10,558 nucleotides of DNA, from the NCBI GenBank assembly GCA_902373595.1, contig CABKMX010000016.1, positions 1 to 10,558 of the forward strand. The letters run 5' to 3'. The notes under the pieces are model-generated. The model did no database searches and was not told the DNA's origin. It was given only the letters and a program-made list of their open reading frames with translations. Below, piece after piece: positions 8,538-10,558 of the stretch. How positions within the stretch are numbered: position 1 is the stretch's first letter; every line of letters begins with the position of its first letter. The position numbers and the translations under genes are program-made. This DNA is from an uncultured Christensenellaceae bacterium (GTDB lineage Bacteria; Bacillota; Clostridia; Christensenellales; UBA3700).

Positions 8538-8539
8538 GC

Positions 8540-8561
8540 AAAAATCGAGGGCTTTGCCCCG
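8540..8561 (-). terminator. Weak intrinsic terminator before the helicase promoter
   Basis: On the minus strand CGGGG pairs with CCTCG (one G-U) around a six-base loop CAAAGC, or alternatively GGGC pairs with GCCC around AAA. One A then UUUUU follow. The stem is only about 5 bp, so efficiency is uncertain. It sits directly before the -35 box of the helicase promoter, where it could insulate the operon. Confidence 0.4.
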
Positions 8562-8680
8562 CCGCGCGGCTTGACGACGAGTTTGCGGCGCGCAAAGAAT
8601 CCGTGCGATATTGCGCGTCGAGTCAAAACATTGTTGTTGTTTTGGGGAGTTGAAAAGACTACGATAGCTTCCTATCGCCT
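8540..8680 (-). ncRNA. Candidate structured small RNA upstream of the helicase operon
   Basis: This segment lies between the promoter at 8712-8685 and a hairpin with a U5 tract at 8561-8540. The predicted RNA, about 140 nt, begins with a CGATAG/CTATCG stem closed by GAAG. It then has CAAAAC/GTTTTG around a 9-nt loop, CGCGCAA/TTGCGCG around about 16 nt, a GCCGCGCGGC palindrome, and the terminal hairpin. No start codon opens more than two codons behind a plausible ribosome binding site. I recognise no known RNA family (not SRP RNA, 6S, T-box or RNase P by eye). It could instead be an untranslated leader that reads into the helicase gene. Confidence 0.35.
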
Positions 8681-8684
8681 ACGA

Positions 8685-8712
8685 TGATAACACATTTCCC
8701 CGCTTCTGTCAA
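8685..8712 (-). promoter_or_regulatory. Extended -10 promoter within the intergenic region
   Basis: TTGACA (8712-8707), a 16-bp spacer, and TATCAT (8690-8685) preceded by TGT, which makes an extended -10 element. The predicted start, near 8679, falls at the 5' edge of the first hairpin of the candidate small RNA. No protein-coding gene begins close behind it. Confidence 0.65.
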
Positions 8713-8752
8713 GACCGCATTTCAAAAAATTTCCGTCGTCTTTGAAAGCTTG

Positions 8753-8790
8753 GGCGCAGCGCACGGGTCCGCCATCCCCTGCGCTGCGCC
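8753..8790 (-). repeat. Perfect 11-bp inverted repeat
   Basis: GGCGCAGCGCA (8753-8763) and TGCGCTGCGCC (8780-8790) are exact complements around a 16-nt loop. In the minus-strand transcript this follows the ten-codon ORF by about 40 nt. A second inverted repeat, TTTCAAA/TTTGAAA (8720-8747), follows and holds a U6 run, but that run is too far from the GC-rich stem for a classic terminator. The hairpin may be a 3' end, a processing signal or part of a leader RNA. Confidence 0.6.
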
Positions 8791-8829
8791 GCAATCGCTT
8801 TGTCTTTGGTCAAGCCGTACGCTTTGCGC

Positions 8830-8862
8830 CTATTTGACGCCGCGCCGTCGTATCGTCTTCAT
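8830..8862 (-). CDS. Ten-codon ORF with strong promoter and ribosome binding site, possible leader peptide
   Basis: The reading frame encodes MKTIRRRGVK and stops at TAG. It starts 5 nt after GGAGGAGGG, one of the strongest ribosome binding sites in the window, and about 27 nt after the start predicted from a TTGACA/TATACT promoter. It contains three arginine codons in a row (CGA, CGG, CGC). An 11-bp hairpin follows about 40 nt downstream. The layout resembles a regulatory leader peptide, but no amino-acid biosynthesis gene follows; the next gene is the helicase 410 bp away. It may alternatively be the remnant 5' end of a gene destroyed by a frameshift, since an adjacent frame stays open for about 39 codons after it. 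Confidence 0.35.
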   Translation of the reverse strand: MKTIRRRGVK

Positions 8863-8895
8863 ACTCGCCCTCCTCCGATCTTTGTCCGCACTTCA

Positions 8896-8924
8896 AGTAT
8901 ACAACGGGTTTTGCCGCATGTCAA
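8896..8924 (-). promoter_or_regulatory. Near-consensus promoter ahead of the ten-codon ORF
   Basis: TTGACA (8924-8919), a 17-bp spacer and TATACT (8901-8896), one mismatch. The predicted start is near 8889. It is the first of three TTGACA promoters, all on the minus strand, spaced through the 584 bp before the helicase gene. Confidence 0.8.
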
Positions 8925-9004
8925 GACGGAGTGTTCATATTTCTTCTTTTGAGCGTTCGATGTCCCGTGATTGTCCCATTGGCAAAAAAGTCTCTTTACC
9001 GCGC

Positions 9005-9694
9005 TCAATTCATGCGCTGTCCGACATAGATTGCCCTGCACTCGTCGAGGGCGACGCACCCCAGGACGCCGCTCAAATATACGCCCGTGTCCAAATGCAC
9101 TTTGCAATAGTCGGCGATGTTCGGGCTGTCTGTCTTTGCGCCTTTGCGCGGATAGAAGACGATTTCGTCTCTGTTCGTCAAATACCTGACGGGCGTATGC
9201 CCGAACAGCACGCATTTGCTCTCTTCGGGCAGTACGTCTTTGTCTTTGAAGCGGCGGTCGTAGACGAGTTGTTCGCCCGTCGCCTTTGACGGGTGCAACG
9301 CCTTTCCGTCAATGATGGGCACGCCGGCGTGCACGCCGATGAAGTTTTGCCCTTCCGCATAAAACGGCAGCGAATCAATTGCGTCCACCGTCTCCCAATC
9401 GAGCAACCGCCCGTCCTCGAACCGATTGCGCAGCTTGTCGAGCACCGTGTCGTAATCTTGCGCCTCAGCCATCAACGCGCGATAGTGTTTTACGAAGTCG
9501 TATTCGTGATTGCCGGCGATGCAGATTGCGTTCGGCATCGAAAACAACAGTTTGGCAAGACGCACGCCGTCCGGTCCCTTGTCGAGGATGTCGCCCAGCA
9601 CAAACAACCTGTCTCCGCCGCCGAATTTGATCTTGTCCATCAGGCGGCAGAACAGCTCATAGTGTCCGTGTATGTCCGAAATGCAATACTCCAT
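9005..9694 (-). CDS. Calcineurin-like metallophosphoesterase, Ser/Thr phosphatase or ApaH/PrpE type
   Basis: A 229-residue protein with all motifs of the PPP-type metallophosphoesterases: DIHGH (7-11), GDILDKGP (34-41), GNHE (61-64), HAG (122-124), GHT (165-167), and a C-terminal LDTG (201-204). These residues bind two metal ions and the phosphate. Relatives hydrolyse phosphoserine or phosphothreonine, or bis(5'-nucleosyl) tetraphosphates; the sequence alone does not decide which. It is probably cytoplasmic, as no signal peptide is seen. The ATG chosen is the only one that keeps the first metal motif. It has no ribosome binding site and lies exactly 6 bases after a TATAAT box, so the mRNA is probably leaderless. 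The gene stands alone, and no clear terminator follows its stop. Confidence 0.92.
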   Translation of the reverse strand: MEYCISDIHGHYELFCRLMDKIKFGGGDRLFVLGDILDKGPDGVRLAKLLFSMPNAICIAGNHEYDFVKHYRALMAEAQDYDTVLDKLRNRFEDGRLLDWETVDAIDSLPFYAEGQNFIGVHAGVPIIDGKALHPSKATGEQLVYDRRFKDKDVLPEESKCVLFGHTPVRYLTNRDEIVFYPRKGAKTDSPNIADYCKVHLDTGVYLSGVLGCVALDECRAIYVGQRMN

Positions 9695-9700
9695 ACGTCG

Positions 9701-9729
9701 ATTATATCACATCTCTTCAACGGTGTCAT
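9701..9729 (-). promoter_or_regulatory. Extended -10 promoter giving a leaderless phosphoesterase mRNA
   Basis: ATGACA (9729-9724), a 17-bp spacer and a perfect TATAAT (9706-9701) preceded by TGA, an extended -10. Only the six bases CGACGT separate TATAAT from the ATG, so the A of the start codon falls at the expected +1. No Shine-Dalgarno sequence is present. Confidence 0.8.
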
Positions 9730-9737
9730 TCCCTGCC

Positions 9738-9827
9738 GCGGCTTTCGCGCTTCGCGCTCCGCTCGAGCACGAATCCCTGCACACTGCCGTGCGCGAGTGA
9801 TCCGTTACGTTTTCCTTATGGCGCGCC
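9738..9827. repeat. tRNA-tail palindromic repeat, copy 1 (left-truncated)
   Basis: This copy shares the core GCTCGAGCACGAATCCCTGC (9761-9780) and the CACTGCCGTGCGCGAG that follows it with the other two copies, apart from one base (A for G at 9781). Its right end is TTTCCTTATGGCGCGCCA. The left end lacks the GGCGCGCC terminus, and its sequence before the core has drifted (GCTTTCGCGCTTCGCGC). It almost touches the -35 box of the phosphoesterase promoter at 9724-9729. The left boundary is approximate. Confidence 0.8.
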
Positions 9828-9965
9828 ACACAAATAGGGATGCGATGTTTGGAAATGTGGATTTTCTGCCTCTTCCTTTTCAATACTTTTGTCTTTGAAA
9901 CAACTTTCGTTTTCTGTAGTGAAACAAAAGTCGCATTCTTTTTTTTTGCCTTGTCTTTTCGTTAC
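9828..9965. other. Spacer between repeat copies 1 and 2, no gene seen
   Basis: An AT-rich stretch without a supportable gene. It contains ACTTTTGT (9885-9892) and its exact complement ACAAAAGT (9924-9931), and a run of nine T at 9939-9947. Its first bases (ACACAAATAGGGAT) align with those of the next spacer (ACGCAAAAAGGGAT), so the repeat unit extends a little beyond the GGCGCGCC end. Confidence 0.6.
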
Positions 9966-10081
9966 GGCGCGCCATAGGAGGCTTGCCCCGCAAGAGGGCA
10001 AAGCTCTTCGCTTCGCTCGAGCACGAATCCCTGCGCACTGCCGTGCGCGAGGTCTTCGGCCTTGTTTCCTTATGGCGCGCC
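9966..10081. repeat. tRNA-tail palindromic repeat, copy 2 (complete)
   Basis: A 116-bp element bounded by GGCGCGCCATAGGA on the left and TCCTTATGGCGCGCC on the right, imperfect terminal inverted repeats. Inside are a GCTTGCCC...GGGCAAAGC hairpin, a CTTCGCTTCGCTCGAGC segment, the shared CGAATCCCT core, and a GCGCAC/GTGCGC hairpin with loop TGCC. The ends equal the 3' terminal 15-17 bases of the adjacent tRNA-Arg gene. It is nearly identical in its first 90 bases to copy 3. Confidence 0.9.
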
Positions 10082-10085
10082 ACGC

Positions 10086-10112
10086 AAAAAGGGATACGGT
10101 GATGCCGTATCC
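10086..10112 (-). terminator. Minus-strand terminator between repeat copies 2 and 3
   Basis: GGATACGG and CCGTATCC form a perfect 8-bp stem with a 5-nt loop, followed on the minus strand by C and UUUUU. It would stop transcripts coming from the tRNA side. The rest of the spacer (10113-10199) is T-rich on the plus strand and holds no gene. Confidence 0.65.
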
Positions 10113-10199
10113 GAACTTCGCTTTTCTGTCCTTTCGCTGTCTTTGTATTTGCCGAATTCTTTCTTTGTTTTTTCTGCCTTTCAATGTTCTGTAATATTC

Positions 10200-10312
10200 G
10201 GCGCGCCATAAGGAGGCTTGCCCCGCAAGGGGGCAAAGCTCTTCGCTTCGCTCGAGCACGAATCCCTGCGCACTGCCGTGCGCGAGGTCTTCGCGTACAT
10301 TTATGGCGCGCC
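10200..10312. repeat. tRNA-tail palindromic repeat, copy 3 (complete)
   Basis: A 113-bp element from GGCGCGCCATAAGGAGG to ATTTATGGCGCGCC, with a perfect 12-bp terminal inverted repeat (GGCGCGCCATAA). It has the same internal hairpins and core as copy 2. The G-rich arm reads GGGGGC instead of GAGGGC, which extends the stem with GCCCC. Its right end abuts the terminator of tRNA-Arg. Confidence 0.9.
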
Positions 10313-10341
10313 AAAAAGCCCCCGCTTTCGACGGGGGCTTT
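10313..10341 (-). terminator. Strong terminator of tRNA-Arg
   Basis: An 11-bp perfect stem AAAAGCCCCCG/CGGGGGCTTTT with a 7-nt loop begins at the last base of the tRNA CCA and ends in UUUUU on the minus strand. The flanking GGCGCGCC on both sides extends the palindrome to about 19 bp with one bulge. The stem is symmetric enough to work in the other direction as well. Confidence 0.9.
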
Positions 10342-10418
10342 TGGCGCGCCATAAGGAACTCGAATCCCTAACCTTTGGTTCCGTAGACCAACGCTCTATC
10401 CAATTGAGCTAATGGCGC
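10342..10418 (-). tRNA. tRNA-Arg (anticodon ACG), CCA encoded
   Basis: A 77-nt cloverleaf: acceptor GCGCCAT/ATGGCGC, D arm GCTC/GAGC, anticodon stem TTGGT/ACCAA with loop CTACGGA (anticodon ACG, read as ICG), 5-nt variable loop, T arm AGGGA/TCCTT with loop TTCGAGT, discriminator G and encoded CCA. All stems pair, with one G-U in the T stem. It reads CGU, CGC and CGA codons. Its last bases CCTTATGGCGCGCCA recur as the ends of the neighbouring repeats. Confidence 0.97.
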
Positions 10419-10458
10419 ATATGCTCGGGGTCGCGTTATCTCGCCCGATTGCTTACTT

Positions 10459-10487
10459 ATTATAGTGTGCTCGACACGCAAAGTCAA
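10459..10487 (-). promoter_or_regulatory. Promoter of tRNA-Arg
   Basis: TTGACT (10487-10482), a 17-bp spacer and a perfect TATAAT (10464-10459). Transcription would start near 10452, leaving a 5' leader of about 34 nt to be removed by RNase P. Confidence 0.88.
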
Positions 10488-10558
10488 ACGTTTTGCGCAA
10501 AAATTGCGAAATTGTCATCTTTGGCCGCCATTGCCGCTTGAAGTTCCCACTGCTTTTG
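10484..10558 (-). CDS. Possible C-terminal end of an unknown protein
   Basis: One minus-strand frame is open from the window edge for 24 codons and ends in TGA inside the -35 box of the tRNA promoter. The peptide ends AAMAAKDDNFAIFAQNV, with a composition plausible for a real C terminus. It is too short to recognise, and an open frame of this length could occur by chance. Confidence 0.35.
   Translation of the reverse strand, partial: QKQWELQAAMAAKDDNFAIFAQNV

Noticed and set aside
6981..8687. Plus-strand reading frame of 568 codons opposite the helicase
   Set aside because: It is fully antisense to the motif-rich helicase, has His/Arg/Val-rich shadow composition and recognisable nothing.
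8859..9215. Minus-strand reading frame of 118 codons overlapping the end of the phosphoesterase
   Set aside because: Its first half is an out-of-frame shadow of the phosphoesterase and its second half crosses a strong promoter.
9738..10312. CRISPR array
   Set aside because: Only three copies, repeat units over 110 bp with palindromic ends, spacers of unequal length, and no cas gene.
9816..10352. Minus-strand reading frame of 178 codons across the repeats
   Set aside because: The peptide repeats GSAQGFVLERSEE-like blocks because it is the translated DNA repeat, and it starts inside the tRNA tail. No ribosome binding site.
9738..10418. Integron attC sites
   Set aside because: No GTTRRRY/RYYYAAC pairs flank the elements, and no cassette genes or integrase are present.

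Overview
The window looks like chromosomal DNA of a low-AT clostridial-type Bacillota, probably an uncultured gut lineage. The reasons are a type III glutamine synthetase next to an archaeal-type glutamine amidotransferase subunit, AGGAGG ribosome binding sites, and several near-consensus TTGACA/TATAAT promoters with 16-17 bp spacing. The lineage is an inference; no taxonomic marker other than one tRNA is present. Every gene I can support lies on the minus strand, so transcription runs from high to low coordinates.

Right end (10558 to about 9700): the last codons of a possible unknown gene, then a promoter, a complete tRNA-Arg(ACG) with encoded CCA, and its terminator. Next comes a 530-bp gene-free stretch with three copies of a palindrome-ended repeat. 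Its GGCGCGCC-containing ends repeat the 3' end of the tRNA itself. A metallophosphoesterase gene follows (9694-9005), and its extended -10 promoter predicts a leaderless mRNA.

Middle (9004-8421): about 580 bp without a conventional gene. It carries three TTGACA promoters, a ten-codon ORF with a strong ribosome binding site, an 11-bp perfect hairpin, and a structured segment between a promoter and a weak terminator that could be a small RNA.

Main operon (8420-2455): three overlapping genes encode a 1178-residue SNF2-like helicase related to the helicase half of mobile-element methylase-helicase proteins, a MoxR-type AAA+ ATPase, and a protein joining an HExxH metallopeptidase domain to a VWA-like domain. 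The overlaps of 8 and 14 nt imply co-translation and probably one function. A MoxR ATPase with its VWA partner usually acts as a remodelling machine. A DNA translocase and a protease-like partner here suggest a DNA-directed conflict or repair system that I cannot name.

Left end (2414-1): a consensus promoter, a leader with a terminator and a competing antiterminator-like hairpin, glnN, and the start of a glutamine amidotransferase gene cut by the window edge. This is a nitrogen-assimilation operon whose leader suggests control by antitermination.
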